Part shown: positions 25,111 to 33,048 of the stretch, piece after piece
How the letters are laid out: the number at the start of each line of letters is the position of its first letter
Numbering within the stretch: the stretch's first letter is position 1
Assembly (NCBI RefSeq): GCF_002017865.1
Contig: NZ_MTJN01000002.1
Coordinates: 4,030,001 to 4,094,000, forward strand
Origin: Rhodoferax fermentans
GTDB taxonomy: Bacteria; Pseudomonadota; Gammaproteobacteria; Burkholderiales; Burkholderiaceae_C
Length of the DNA: 64,000 bases
Reading direction: 5' to 3'
Position numbers and translations under genes: made by a program
The notes under the pieces: generated by a model
The model's input: only the letters and a program-made list of their open reading frames with translations
Databases searched by the model: none
What the model was told of the DNA's origin: nothing

Positions 25111-26082
25111 ATGCACACCCGATCATTCCTGCTGAGTACCCTGGCGCTGGCCGCCGCCACCCTGATGCCGCTGGCGCAGGCGCAAGACAAACCGATCCGC
25201 CTGATCGTGCCCTACGCCGCCGGTGGCCCGCTGGACATCACCGCACGCGCCCTGGCCGAACGGGTCAAGGACAGCCTGGGCACGGTGATCATTGACAACA
25301 AACCCGGTGCTGGTGGCAACATCGGCGCCAGCGCGGTCGCCAAGGCGGCGCCGGACGGCCTGACCATTGGTATTGCCGCCACCGCCACCCATGCGGTCAA
25401 CCCCTGGCTGTACAGCAAGATGCCATTCAACGCCGCCACCGACTTTGCCCCGATCACCCAGATGGTGCGGGTGCCCAATGTGCTGGTGATGAATGCCGAC
25501 ACCGCGACACGCCTGAAGATCAACAGTGTGAAAGACCTGATTGCCTACGCCAAGGCCAACCCGGCCAAGCTCAATTACGGCAGTGGTGGCAATGGCAGCG
25601 CCGGGCACCTGGCTGGTGAGTTGTTCAAAAAAGAGGCCGGCATTTTTGCGGTGCACATCCCCTACAACGGTGGCAACCCGGCGCAGCTGGGCCTGCTCAG
25701 CGGCCAGGTGGATTACAACTTTGACAACCTGTCCACCGCCGCGCCCAACATCAAGGCCGGCAAACTCAAGGCGCTGGCGGTGACCACCCTGACCGCGTCG
25801 AGCGCACTGCCCGGTGTGCCACCGGTGGCCGACACCCTCAAAGGTTTTGCGGTCGACACCTGGTGGGGCCTGGTGGCACCTGCGGGCACACCCAAGGACG
25901 TGATCACCAAACTCAACACCGCGTTTGTGGCCGCGCTCAACGCGCCTGAGACCAAAACCCGCTTTGCGGCCCTGCTGGCCGAGCCGGTGCCCAGCACCCC
26001 CGAGGCGTTTGGTGCGCTAATGAACAGCGAGCGCCGCAAATACGAGTCCATGGTCAAGTCCTCCGGCGCCAAGGTGGACTAA
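25111..26082 (+). CDS. Bug/TctC-family tripartite tricarboxylate transporter binding protein
   Basis: A 323-residue periplasmic solute-binding protein. A Sec signal peptide (about residues 1-24, ending AQAQD) is followed by the Bug-family core PIRLIVPYAAGGPLDITAR and NKPGAGGNIGASAVAKA. Bug proteins are massively expanded in Burkholderiales and bind carboxylates or related metabolites, usually without a linked TctAB permease, as here. It lies 19 bp behind the ferredoxin-reductase gene, and convergent to the purine cluster. The ligand is unknown. Confidence 0.9.
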   Translation: MHTRSFLLSTLALAAATLMPLAQAQDKPIRLIVPYAAGGPLDITARALAERVKDSLGTVIIDNKPGAGGNIGASAVAKAAPDGLTIGIAATATHAVNPWLYSKMPFNAATDFAPITQMVRVPNVLVMNADTATRLKINSVKDLIAYAKANPAKLNYGSGGNGSAGHLAGELFKKEAGIFAVHIPYNGGNPAQLGLLSGQVDYNFDNLSTAAPNIKAGKLKALAVTTLTASSALPGVPPVADTLKGFAVDTWWGLVAPAGTPKDVITKLNTAFVAALNAPETKTRFAALLAEPVPSTPEAFGALMNSERRKYESMVKSSGAKVD

Positions 26083-26101
26083 ACGCCCGCACGGGGCGAG
26101 A

Positions 26102-26449
26102 TCAAGGTTGGGCCGCTGGCTCGACCTTGGCGGCGTTGAGGCGGCGGATACGCGCCTCTTTGGCCAACAGCACATCGGCCTGCGTCACAGGTTTGGGTGA
26201 TGAGACAGGGCTGACAACCGGCGCCACGGCGGGTTGCGGCGCCTGCACCACCGCGTTGGCCTGACGCCGACTCAACTGGGTGGCGGCCTGGCCCTGGATC
26301 AGCTGCTCTTGTTGCTGACCCCGCTGCTGGATCACCAGTGGCACACCACTGCCAGTGCTGGCGGACTGCGCCAACACAGCGACAGGGCTGGCCAGCAGCC
26401 CAGCTGCACCCGTCAGCACACAGGTGGCCAGGCGCAGGCGCCTAGTCAT
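26102..26449 (-). CDS. Small exported protein of unknown function, downstream of puuD
   Basis: A 115-residue protein with an N-terminal signal sequence (RRLRLATCVLTGAAGLLASP, cleavage probably after VLAQS). The mature part is rich in Gln, Ala, Val and Pro, with a charged end (LLAKEARIRRLNAAKVEP). The start at 26449 overlaps the puuD stop by 8 bp, so the two are probably co-translated. I recognise no family; conservation next to puuD would suggest an accessory role in urate oxidation. Confidence 0.65.
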   Translation of the reverse strand: MTRRLRLATCVLTGAAGLLASPVAVLAQSASTGSGVPLVIQQRGQQQEQLIQGQAATQLSRRQANAVVQAPQPAVAPVVSPVSSPKPVTQADVLLAKEARIRRLNAAKVEPAAQP

Positions 26450-27686
26450 CCACACCGGCCCCGGACAAGTACCACTGCGCAATGATCTGCCGCTCAGCTG
26501 CGGTGATGTGGGTGGTGTTGCTCATGGGCATGAGTTTGCTCACCACCACCTGCTGGTAGATGTTGGCCGCGTTTTGTTGGACCATCTGCGGGCTGTCAAA
26601 ACGCAAGCCCTTGGACTGCACCGCTTCACCATGGCACAGGTAACAACGCTGCTCCAGCACGGTTTGCAGGGTTTTGTAAGAGATTTGGCCGCTAGCCCCG
26701 GTATTACCTGGGCTACCCGCTATGGAAGACGCAGCAGCTTGCGGGGTGTTGGACTCTGGCGCAGGTTTGAGCCAGACGATCATCATGGCAATCACCACCA
26801 CACCCAGCAGCGCGTAGGGCAGCGGATTGCCATTGCGACCCAGCTTGAAGCCGTGGCGCAGCACAAAAAACTGACGGATGGCGGCACCCGCAAACATCAT
26901 CGCAATCAGCACCAGCCAGTTTTGCGGGTGGGTGTAGGTGAAGCTGTAATGCCCGCTGAGCATCGCAAACAGCACCGGCAGCGTGAAATAGGTGTTGTGC
27001 ACACTGCGCTGTTTGCCGCGTTTGCCGTGGATCGGGTCCACCGGTTCACCGGCCTTGATGGCGGCGATCACCTTGCGCTGGCCCGGAATGATCCAGTGCG
27101 CCACATTTGCACTCATGGTGGTGGCCATCATGGCGCCCACCAGCAAAAAGGCAGCGCGCCCGGCAAACCAGTGGCATGCCAGCCAGCTGGCCACACACAC
27201 CAGCACCAACACCAGCGCGCCCACGATGGCGTCACCGTTTTTGCGCTGGCCAAACAGGCGGCAGATCAGGTCGTACAGCAGCCAGAAAATCACCAGAAAA
27301 AAAATCGCCACCGTGATCGCCTGCCAGGGCAACCAGTCCATCTTGGACTTGTCGATCAGGTAGGTGGTGGCGCTCCACAGGTAGGACACGGTGAACAGCG
27401 AAAAGCCGGTCAGCCAGGTGGTGTAACTCTCCCAATAAAACCAGTGCAGGTGTTTGGGCAGCTGCGGCGGGCGCACCGCAAACTTCACCGGGTGGTAAAA
27501 ACCGCCGCCGTGCACCGCCCACAACTCACCACTGACGCCTTGTTTTTTGAGGTCTTCGTCCTCGGGCGGGGTCAGGCTGCTGTCCAGAAACACAAAATAA
27601 AACGAGGAACCAATCCAGGCAATCGCGGTGATCACATGCACCCAGCGCAGCAGCAGGTTGGCCCAATCGAGGTAATAACTTTCCAT
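26442..27686 (-). CDS. puuD: Membrane urate oxidase/hydroxylase PuuD with cytochrome c domain
   Basis: A 414-residue integral membrane enzyme that oxidises urate to 5-hydroxyisourate, passing electrons to a cytochrome c chain instead of O2. The N-terminal WVHVITAIAWIGSSFYFV and HGGGFYHPVKF motifs and about eight membrane helices form the PuuD domain (about 1-310). A C-terminal class I cytochrome c domain carries CYLCH (about residue 360) and a distal Met in SKLMPMSNTTHI. A linker at about 322-336 is encoded by a repeat copy. Neighbours (XdhC, HIU hydrolase, PuuE, OHCU decarboxylase) complete urate breakdown. Confidence 0.93.
   Translation of the reverse strand: MESYYLDWANLLLRWVHVITAIAWIGSSFYFVFLDSSLTPPEDEDLKKQGVSGELWAVHGGGFYHPVKFAVRPPQLPKHLHWFYWESYTTWLTGFSLFTVSYLWSATTYLIDKSKMDWLPWQAITVAIFFLVIFWLLYDLICRLFGQRKNGDAIVGALVLVLVCVASWLACHWFAGRAAFLLVGAMMATTMSANVAHWIIPGQRKVIAAIKAGEPVDPIHGKRGKQRSVHNTYFTLPVLFAMLSGHYSFTYTHPQNWLVLIAMMFAGAAIRQFFVLRHGFKLGRNGNPLPYALLGVVVIAMMIVWLKPAPESNTPQAAASSIAGSPGNTGASGQISYKTLQTVLEQRCYLCHGEAVQSKGLRFDSPQMVQQNAANIYQQVVVSKLMPMSNTTHITAAERQIIAQWYLSGAGVDD
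26691..26723. repeat. Palindromic repeat, variant subfamily B, in the puuD linker
   Basis: GCTAGCCCCGGTATTACC then TGGGCTACCCGCTAT. Same outline as the main repeat but with CCC(C)GG...ACCTGGG arms. In frame between the membrane and cytochrome domains. Confidence 0.55.
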
Positions 27687-27699
27687 CCACTATCCCTTT

Positions 27700-28527
27700 T
27701 TAATGTCCAGACGACGTCTGTCCGACAACTTGCAAGAGTTGTGCCGCCACCGCCACCGCAATCACCTCTGGCTGCTTGCCCACAATGCCCGGCACACCAA
27801 TCGGGCAAGTCACCTGGGCCAGCTCCTCAGCCGAGAAACCACGCGCCAGCAGGCGGTGGTTGAAGCTGGCCCATTTGGTTCGGCTGCCAATCAGGCCGAC
27901 AAACGGCAGATCGGCCTGCTGGCGCTGGCGTAACAAACAGGCTGCGACCACGTCCAGGTCCTCGGCATGGCTGAAACTCATGATCAGCACCAGCGCACCG
28001 GGTGGCAAGTCTGCCACTGCGGCCTGCACCGGTTGTGAATGTTCACACAGCACCTGGGTCGGCAACTCGGCCGGGAAAATTTCGTCCCGGCTGTCGATCC
28101 AGTGCAGGCGCAGTGGCAGGGTTTGCAACACCGCCACCAGAGCCCGCCCGACATGGCCCCCCCCAAACAGCGCCACCAGCGGCCAGCTGGCTTGCTGCGC
28201 CGTCAAACGCTGGGTCAGGGAGGGCACGTCCTTGGCACCCACGCGCTCAAATAACAGCGTCATCTCACCACCACAACACTGGCCCAAAGCTGGCCCCAGC
28301 GGATAGCGACGCAGTTGTCTGTGCTCGCCAGACAAAAACTGTGCCCGGGCGTCCTGCATGGCCTGCCACTCCAGCTGGCCACCGCCCACCGTGCCCAGGG
28401 CGTGCCCGGCAAACACGGCCATCCAGGCACCGGCCTCACGGGGCACCGAGCCGCGCGAGGTCTGCACCGTGACCAGCACCGCCTCCTGGGTGGCCAGACT
28501 CTGAATAAAAGCTGCCAACACTGTCAC
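27700..28527 (-). CDS. xdhC: Xanthine dehydrogenase accessory protein XdhC
   Basis: A 275-residue XdhC, which binds molybdenum cofactor, helps sulfurate it and inserts it into xanthine dehydrogenase. The N-terminal VLVTVQTSRGSVPREAGAWM and GTVGGGQLEWQAM segments are diagnostic; the C-terminal Rossmann part has ALFGGGHVGRALVAVL and GLIGSRTKWA. The start is a GTG at 28527. It lies 13 bp upstream of puuD. The xdhAB genes themselves are not in the window, so they must lie elsewhere on the chromosome. Confidence 0.92.
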   Translation of the reverse strand: MTVLAAFIQSLATQEAVLVTVQTSRGSVPREAGAWMAVFAGHALGTVGGGQLEWQAMQDARAQFLSGEHRQLRRYPLGPALGQCCGGEMTLLFERVGAKDVPSLTQRLTAQQASWPLVALFGGGHVGRALVAVLQTLPLRLHWIDSRDEIFPAELPTQVLCEHSQPVQAAVADLPPGALVLIMSFSHAEDLDVVAACLLRQRQQADLPFVGLIGSRTKWASFNHRLLARGFSAEELAQVTCPIGVPGIVGKQPEVIAVAVAAQLLQVVGQTSSGH

Positions 28528-28620
28528 AAATCCTTACCCAATGAGGGCCATAAAGCCTGTCAAACACGGCGTTTTTGCGGCACAGTAGCGCACCTGCACA
28601 TCCTGCCCAAAAGAGACACC

Positions 28621-29130
28621 ATGAACCTGTTCACCCCGCAACACACACGCCAAGCCAGCTGGGGCCTGGCGCTGACCTCGGCGCTGGCGGCCTTGCTGAG
28701 TGGCTGCAGTAGCCCACCCAAGGCGCCGCCTGCACCACCCGCCGCGCCGGTGGTTGTCCCACCGCCGCCCGCCGCCGCACCGGCCCTGGTGTCGCAGGCT
28801 GTGACCCCACGCGCCTACCGGCGTGACGCAGCCCAGCATCTGTACGCCAAAAACGCCGACCGCATCTACCGCGGCAAGATGCCGCCGCTGCTGTATGCGA
28901 TTGGTGTGCTGCAGGTCGAGGTGGACAACAAAGGCCGCGTCACCGGCACCAGCTGGATGCGCGCGCCCAAGCACGCGCCCGAGGTGATTGCCGAGATCGA
29001 ACACACGGTGCGCGCCGCCGCGCCCTACCCGGTGCCGGTGCGCATGGGCCGGGTCACCTACACCGACACCTGGCTGTGGCACAAAAGTGGCACCTTCCAG
29101 CTCGACACCCTGACCGAAGGGCAGTATTGA
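28621..29130 (+). CDS. TonB C-terminal-like lipoprotein
   Basis: A 169-residue predicted lipoprotein. The signal peptide ends in the lipobox LLSGC (Cys about residue 29), followed by a Pro/Ala-rich linker (about 33-60) and a TonB-C-like domain with VLQVEVDNKGRVTGTSWMRAP and the C-terminal GTFQLDTLTEGQ. Proteins of this kind are common in Burkholderiales and often named energy transducer TonB, but this one lacks the TonB membrane anchor and would be anchored by lipid. A function in periplasmic energy coupling is doubtful. It has its own promoter region, divergent from xdhC. Confidence 0.75.
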   Translation: MNLFTPQHTRQASWGLALTSALAALLSGCSSPPKAPPAPPAAPVVVPPPPAAAPALVSQAVTPRAYRRDAAQHLYAKNADRIYRGKMPPLLYAIGVLQVEVDNKGRVTGTSWMRAPKHAPEVIAEIEHTVRAAAPYPVPVRMGRVTYTDTWLWHKSGTFQLDTLTEGQY

Positions 29131-29160
29131 GGTCAACGCGTTTGCGAGCAATGCCCACCT

Positions 29161-29195
29161 CCCTCACCCCGGCCCTCTCCCGCTGCGGGAGAGGG
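29161..29195. repeat. CCCTCACCCCGGCCCTCTCCC-type hairpin repeat, copy 1
   Basis: A 21-base segment at 29161-29181, running into a perfect 10-bp stem (29173-29182 / 29186-29195), lies between convergent genes. The same 21 bases recur inverted at 61582-61602. This GC-rich hairpin is a familiar interspersed repeat of Gram-negative genomes. Confidence 0.8.
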
Positions 29196-29223
29196 TGAGA
29201 ACAGTCGCGGCGCTATTTTCACG

Positions 29224-29577
29224 TTAGGAGCCTCGGTAAGTGGAGTAACTCCAGGGGCTCACCAGCAGCGGCACGTGGTAGTGCGCAGCCGCATCCGCCA
29301 CCCCAAAGTCCAGGTTCACCTGGTCCAGAAAGTTGGGCTCGGGCAACACCACACCCCGCGCCTTGAAATACGCCGCCACCTCAAACACCAGCCGGTAGGT
29401 GCCGCGCTGCAGGCTGCTGGCGTCGAGCAGCAGGCCGTCGGGGTTGCGGCCATCGGCGTTCAGCACCAGCTGTTTGATCAGGCGCGCCGCACCGGCACCG
29501 GTGGCCCACAGCGCCACCGACATGCCTGCCGCTGGTGTGCCGTGCATGGTGTCCAACACATGTGTACTCAATCCCAT
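29224..29577 (-). CDS. uraH: 5-hydroxyisourate hydrolase
   Basis: A 117-residue transthyretin-like enzyme converting 5-hydroxyisourate to OHCU. It has the N-terminal STHVLDTMHGTPAAGM (active-site His) and the C-terminal tetrapeptide YRGS, the family hallmark, preceded by HYHVPLLVSPWSYSTYRGS. The start has AGGAAAC upstream. There is no signal peptide, so it acts in the cytoplasm. It is divergent from puuE with about 90 bp between them, ideal for shared control. Confidence 0.94.
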   Translation of the reverse strand: MGLSTHVLDTMHGTPAAGMSVALWATGAGAARLIKQLVLNADGRNPDGLLLDASSLQRGTYRLVFEVAAYFKARGVVLPEPNFLDQVNLDFGVADAAAHYHVPLLVSPWSYSTYRGS

Positions 29578-29668
29578 GGATGTTTCCTCAAAATAAGGTC
29601 AAAGTGTATGGGTCCTGAACGACGCAGCTATCATGCCAGCCAACCCTGTCTGACGCTGATTTCACACC

Positions 29669-30631
29669 ATGAGCCACTACAACAGCACCCTACCCTACCC
29701 ACGCGATTTGAAAGGCTACGGCCCCCAACCACCCCACGCCCAATGGCCCAACCAGGCGCGTATTGCGGTGCAGTTTGTGCTGAACTACGAAGAGGGTGGC
29801 GAAAACTGCGTGTTGCACGGTGACGCAGGCAGCGAGCAATTCCTCTCAGAAATGTTCAACCCGGCCAGTTACCCCGAGCGCCACATCAGCATGGAGGGCA
29901 TCTACGAATACGGCTCACGCGCGGGCGTTTGGCGCATCCTGCGCGAGTTCGAGAAACGTGGCCTGCCACTGACCGTGTTTGGCGTCAGCATGGCGCTGGA
30001 GCGTTACCCCGAGCTGGTGCAGGCCTGCCAGAGCCTGGGCCACGAGATCGCCTGCCACGGTTTGCGCTGGATCCACTACCAGAACGTCCCCGAGGCGGTG
30101 GAGCGTGAACACATGGCACGTGGCATGGAGATCCTGACCAAACTCATGGGTGTGCGCCCGCAAGGCTGGTACACCGGGCGCGACAGCCCCAACACCCGCC
30201 GCCTGGTGGCCGACTTTGGTGGTTTTGCCTATGACGCTGACTACTACGGCGACGACCTGCCGTTCTGGATGGACGTGAAAAAAACCGACGGCAGCCTGGC
30301 GCAACAGCTGATCGTGCCCTACACCCTGGACTGCAACGACATGCGTTTTGCCCTGCCCCAAGGCTACAGCCACGCCGACCCGTTCTTCCAGTACCTCAAG
30401 GACACGTTTGATGCGCTCTACGCCGAGGGTGACCCCAATGGCCTGAACGCCCCCAAGATGATGAGTGTGGGCATGCACTGCCGCCTGCTCGGCCGCCCCG
30501 GGCGCATCACCGCGTTGCAACGTTTCTTGGACCACATCGGCCAACACGAGCATGTGTGGGTGTGCCGCAGGCTGGACATTGCGCGGCATTGGCGCTCGGT
30601 GCACCCGTATGACGCGGCGGTGGTGGCCTGA
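29669..30631 (+). CDS. puuE: Allantoinase PuuE (polysaccharide deacetylase fold)
   Basis: A 320-residue NodB-fold, metal-independent allantoinase that opens allantoin to allantoate. Signatures are the N-terminal YPRDLKGYGPQPPHAQWPNQARIAVQFVLNYEEGGE (seen at about residues 8-43), YEYGSRAGVWRILREFE, HEIACHGLRWIHYQ and WYTGRDSPNTR. Length matches Pseudomonas PuuE. It is downstream of the divergent uraH and upstream of the decarboxylase/amidohydrolase fusion. Confidence 0.93.
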   Translation: MSHYNSTLPYPRDLKGYGPQPPHAQWPNQARIAVQFVLNYEEGGENCVLHGDAGSEQFLSEMFNPASYPERHISMEGIYEYGSRAGVWRILREFEKRGLPLTVFGVSMALERYPELVQACQSLGHEIACHGLRWIHYQNVPEAVEREHMARGMEILTKLMGVRPQGWYTGRDSPNTRRLVADFGGFAYDADYYGDDLPFWMDVKKTDGSLAQQLIVPYTLDCNDMRFALPQGYSHADPFFQYLKDTFDALYAEGDPNGLNAPKMMSVGMHCRLLGRPGRITALQRFLDHIGQHEHVWVCRRLDIARHWRSVHPYDAAVVA

Positions 30632-30675
30632 GATTTGCTTGCCTCCATACCTGCCTGACTGAAAGGTGTTTTTTG

Positions 30676-30705
30676 GCCTCTGGCCCTGATACCACCTGGA
30701 TTTAG
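30676..30705. repeat. Palindromic repeat, variant subfamily B, intergenic
   Basis: GGCCTCTGGCCCTGATACCACCTGG-like arrangement (given here only in outline: CCCTG ... ACCTGG arms) in the 132-bp gap before the uraD-allC fusion. Degenerate. Confidence 0.4.
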
Positions 30706-30763
30706 TGCTCTGATGGATGTAGCGTTTGGACTGCATCTGCCGCTGCCTTAAAGAACCCAAACC

Positions 30764-32584
30764 ATGCCACTCACCCTGGACCAACTCAACACCGCCACCC
30801 AACAAGAGGCCTTGCAGCTGCTCGACGGCCTGTACGAACACAGCCCCTGGATCGCCGAGGCGGCACTGCAGCAGCGGCCCTTCCAGTCGTTGGCCCAGCT
30901 CAAAGCCTTGCTGGCCGAGGTGGTCACCCAGGCACCGCGCGAGGCCCAGCTGAACCTGATCCGCGCCCACCCTGAACTCGCGGGCAAAGCCATGGTCAGC
31001 CAGAACCTCACTGCCGAGTCCACCAACGAACAAGCCAAAGCGGGCCTGACGAACTGCAGCCCGGCCGAATTTGCCAAGCTGCAGCAGCTCAATGCCGACT
31101 ACAACAGCCAATTTGGCTGGCCCTTTATCCTGGCGGTGCGCGGGCCACGTGGCACCGGTTTGAGCCGGACCGAGATCATCGCCACCTTTGAGCGCCGTCT
31201 GCACAGCCACCCGGACTTTGAGCTGCAGGAATGCCTGCGCAACATCCACCGCATTGCCGAGATTCGCCTCAACGACAAGCTTGGTCTCACCCCCACACTG
31301 GGCAACGCGGTGTGGGACCAGCAGGAACAACTCGCCGAGTTTTCGGAACCCGGTTACAAAGAAAACGGCCAGCTCACCGTGACCTACCTGACGGATGCCC
31401 ACCGCGCCTGCGCCGAACACATCCAGGGCTGGATGCTGGAAAGTGGGTTCGATGCTGTGCACATCGACGCGGTAGGCAATGTGATCGGGCGGTATGAGGC
31501 GCTTGAAAAAAACAGTAGCAGCTCGCCCTTATCCCATAAGGACCATAGCCCCAAAACACTGTTAACTGGCAGCCACTATGACACCGTGCGCAATGGCGGC
31601 AAATACGATGGCCGCCTGGGCATTGTTGTGCCGATGGCCTGTGTGCGTGAGTTACACCGCGCCGGGCGGCGCCTGCCCTTTGCGATTGAGGTGGTCGCGT
31701 TTGCAGAGGAAGAAGGCCAGCGGTTTAAAGCCACGTTCCTGGGCTCCAGCGCGCTCACCGGCAGTTTTGATGCCGCCTGGCTGGACCAGTTGGATGCCGA
31801 TGGCGTGTCGATGCTGGCGGTTTTGCAACAGGCTGGGCTCGGTGGTGCGGACAAAAGCGCCGCTCTGCAAGCCATCAACGCGCTCAAACGCGACCCGGCG
31901 CAGTACCTGGGTTTTGTCGAGGTGCACATCGAACAAGGCCCGGTGCTTAACACGTTAAACCTGCCGCTGGGTATCGTCACCGCGATCAACGCCAGTGTGC
32001 GTTACCTCGGCGAGGTCACCGGTGTGGCCAGCCACGCCGGCACCACCCCGATGAACCAGCGCTGTGACGCCGCCTGTGCGGTGGCCGAACTGGCGCTCTA
32101 CCTGGAGCAACGCGCCGCGCAGGACGGCGACTCGGTGGCCACCATGGGCCAGCTCAACGTGCCCAGTGGCAGCATCAATGTGGTGCCGGGGCGTTGTTGC
32201 TTCAGCCTGGATTTACGCGCACCGAGTGACCGCCAGCGTGATGCGCTGGACGCGGATGTGCGCGCCACCCTGGCGCAGATCTGCCAACGCCGGGGGCTGC
32301 AGTTCTCGCTGCAGGAAACCATGCGTGCCAGCGCCGCCCCGAGTGACGCCCTCTGGCAACAACGCTGGGAGGCTGCCGTGGCGGCACTGGGCCTGCCCGT
32401 CCACCACCTGCCCAGCGGCGCCGGGCATGACGCGATGAAATTGCACGAGCTGATGCCCCAAGCCATGTTGTTTGTGCGCGGCCAAAACGCCGGCATCAGC
32501 CACAACCCGCTGGAGTCCACCACCAGTGATGACATGCAGTTGGCGGTGGAGGCGTTTATGCAGCTGCTGGAGCAGGTAGTTTGA
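30764..32584 (+). CDS. uraD-allC: Fused OHCU decarboxylase / allantoate amidohydrolase
   Basis: A 606-residue bifunctional protein. Residues about 1-165 are OHCU decarboxylase (UraD), with RAHPELAGK carrying the active His and a C-terminal HRIAEIRLNDKLG. Residues about 185-606 are an M20-family allantoate amidohydrolase/carbamoylase, with LLTGSHYDTVRNGGKYDGRLGI, AFAEEEGQRF, HIEQGPVLN and the C-terminal GAGHDAMKLHELMP. UraD makes S-allantoin; AllC releases ammonia from allantoate, two steps later, with PuuE between. A loop at about residues 250-263 (Ser/His-rich) is encoded by a palindromic repeat. Such fusions occur in other Comamonadaceae, to my knowledge. Confidence 0.93.
   Translation: MPLTLDQLNTATQQEALQLLDGLYEHSPWIAEAALQQRPFQSLAQLKALLAEVVTQAPREAQLNLIRAHPELAGKAMVSQNLTAESTNEQAKAGLTNCSPAEFAKLQQLNADYNSQFGWPFILAVRGPRGTGLSRTEIIATFERRLHSHPDFELQECLRNIHRIAEIRLNDKLGLTPTLGNAVWDQQEQLAEFSEPGYKENGQLTVTYLTDAHRACAEHIQGWMLESGFDAVHIDAVGNVIGRYEALEKNSSSSPLSHKDHSPKTLLTGSHYDTVRNGGKYDGRLGIVVPMACVRELHRAGRRLPFAIEVVAFAEEEGQRFKATFLGSSALTGSFDAAWLDQLDADGVSMLAVLQQAGLGGADKSAALQAINALKRDPAQYLGFVEVHIEQGPVLNTLNLPLGIVTAINASVRYLGEVTGVASHAGTTPMNQRCDAACAVAELALYLEQRAAQDGDSVATMGQLNVPSGSINVVPGRCCFSLDLRAPSDRQRDALDADVRATLAQICQRRGLQFSLQETMRASAAPSDALWQQRWEAAVAALGLPVHHLPSGAGHDAMKLHELMPQAMLFVRGQNAGISHNPLESTTSDDMQLAVEAFMQLLEQVV
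31514..31550. repeat. Short palindromic repeat (copy 6) inside uraD-allC
   Basis: AGTAGCAGCTCGCCCTTAT then CCCATAAGGACCATAGCC. In frame, between a strand and the metal-binding GSHYDTV motif of the amidohydrolase domain. Confidence 0.65.
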
Positions 32585-32664
32585 AACTTTGGCCTTTGTC
32601 TGACTTGGCCGAACACAGCGCAGGCTGTGAAGACAGCCTTGATCCAGCGTTTTTGGCACACCCC

Positions 32665-32740
32665 GCGAGGCGGGGCCTGTGGGCAGCTTCCTCATACCGG
32701 GGTACCAGAAATCGTCAGCCACCCACAGGCCCCACCTCGC
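32665..32740. repeat. Long hairpin element H1
   Basis: A 19-bp stem (32665-32683 with 32722-32740, 18 of 19 matched) and a 38-nt loop. The loop at 32692-32713 (TCATACCGGGG, TACCAGAAATC) recurs in H2 with one mismatch. The stem sequence is unrelated to those of H2 and H3. Confidence 0.75.
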
Positions 32741-32859
32741 TCGCAGCCCAGGTGATTCGGACAACCAAGGTCACTCAGATCGAACTGGTCACCAGCCAAC
32801 TTTTTGAATTGACTTTCGGTATCCACAACCCAAGTAGAACCACCCACAGTTTCGGCGCA

Positions 32860-32925
32860 GCAGCCGGTGGGGGTGGCCGCCGATTTCTGGTACCCCAGTA
32901 TGAGGCGGACGCCCCCACCCGCTGC
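32860..32925. repeat. Long hairpin element H2 (inverted relative to H1)
   Basis: A 22-bp imperfect stem (32860-32881 with 32904-32925, 19 of 22 matched) and a 22-nt loop (32882-32903), which on the minus strand equals the H1 loop at 21 of 22 positions. AGTTTCGGCGCAGC lies at its left flank and recurs in the H3 loop. Confidence 0.75.
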
Positions 32926-33048
32926 TGCGCAGCGCGGACCAGAAACTCCGGCGAACATGCCCCCTTAAACCGCCAGACAGCGTGCGCAAAAACGTGACGC
33001 GACCCACATCACACCGCCCTAGAACATTGAACCCACCCCGAGATACCC

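Larger units (their letters stand above)
32585..33048. other. Intergenic region rich in long inverted repeats
   Basis: No supported gene. It is dominated by two hairpin elements (32665-32740 and 32860-32925) in opposite orientation whose loops are nearly identical, so the whole region can also fold as one large inverted repeat. Confidence 0.6.

Noticed and set aside
26355..27863. Open frame of 502 codons opposite puuD
   Set aside because: It is antisense to a clear PuuD and contains only low-complexity His/Gln-rich sequence.
29915..31462. Open frame of 515 codons opposite puuE and uraD-allC
   Set aside because: It covers two well-supported genes and has no recognisable domain.
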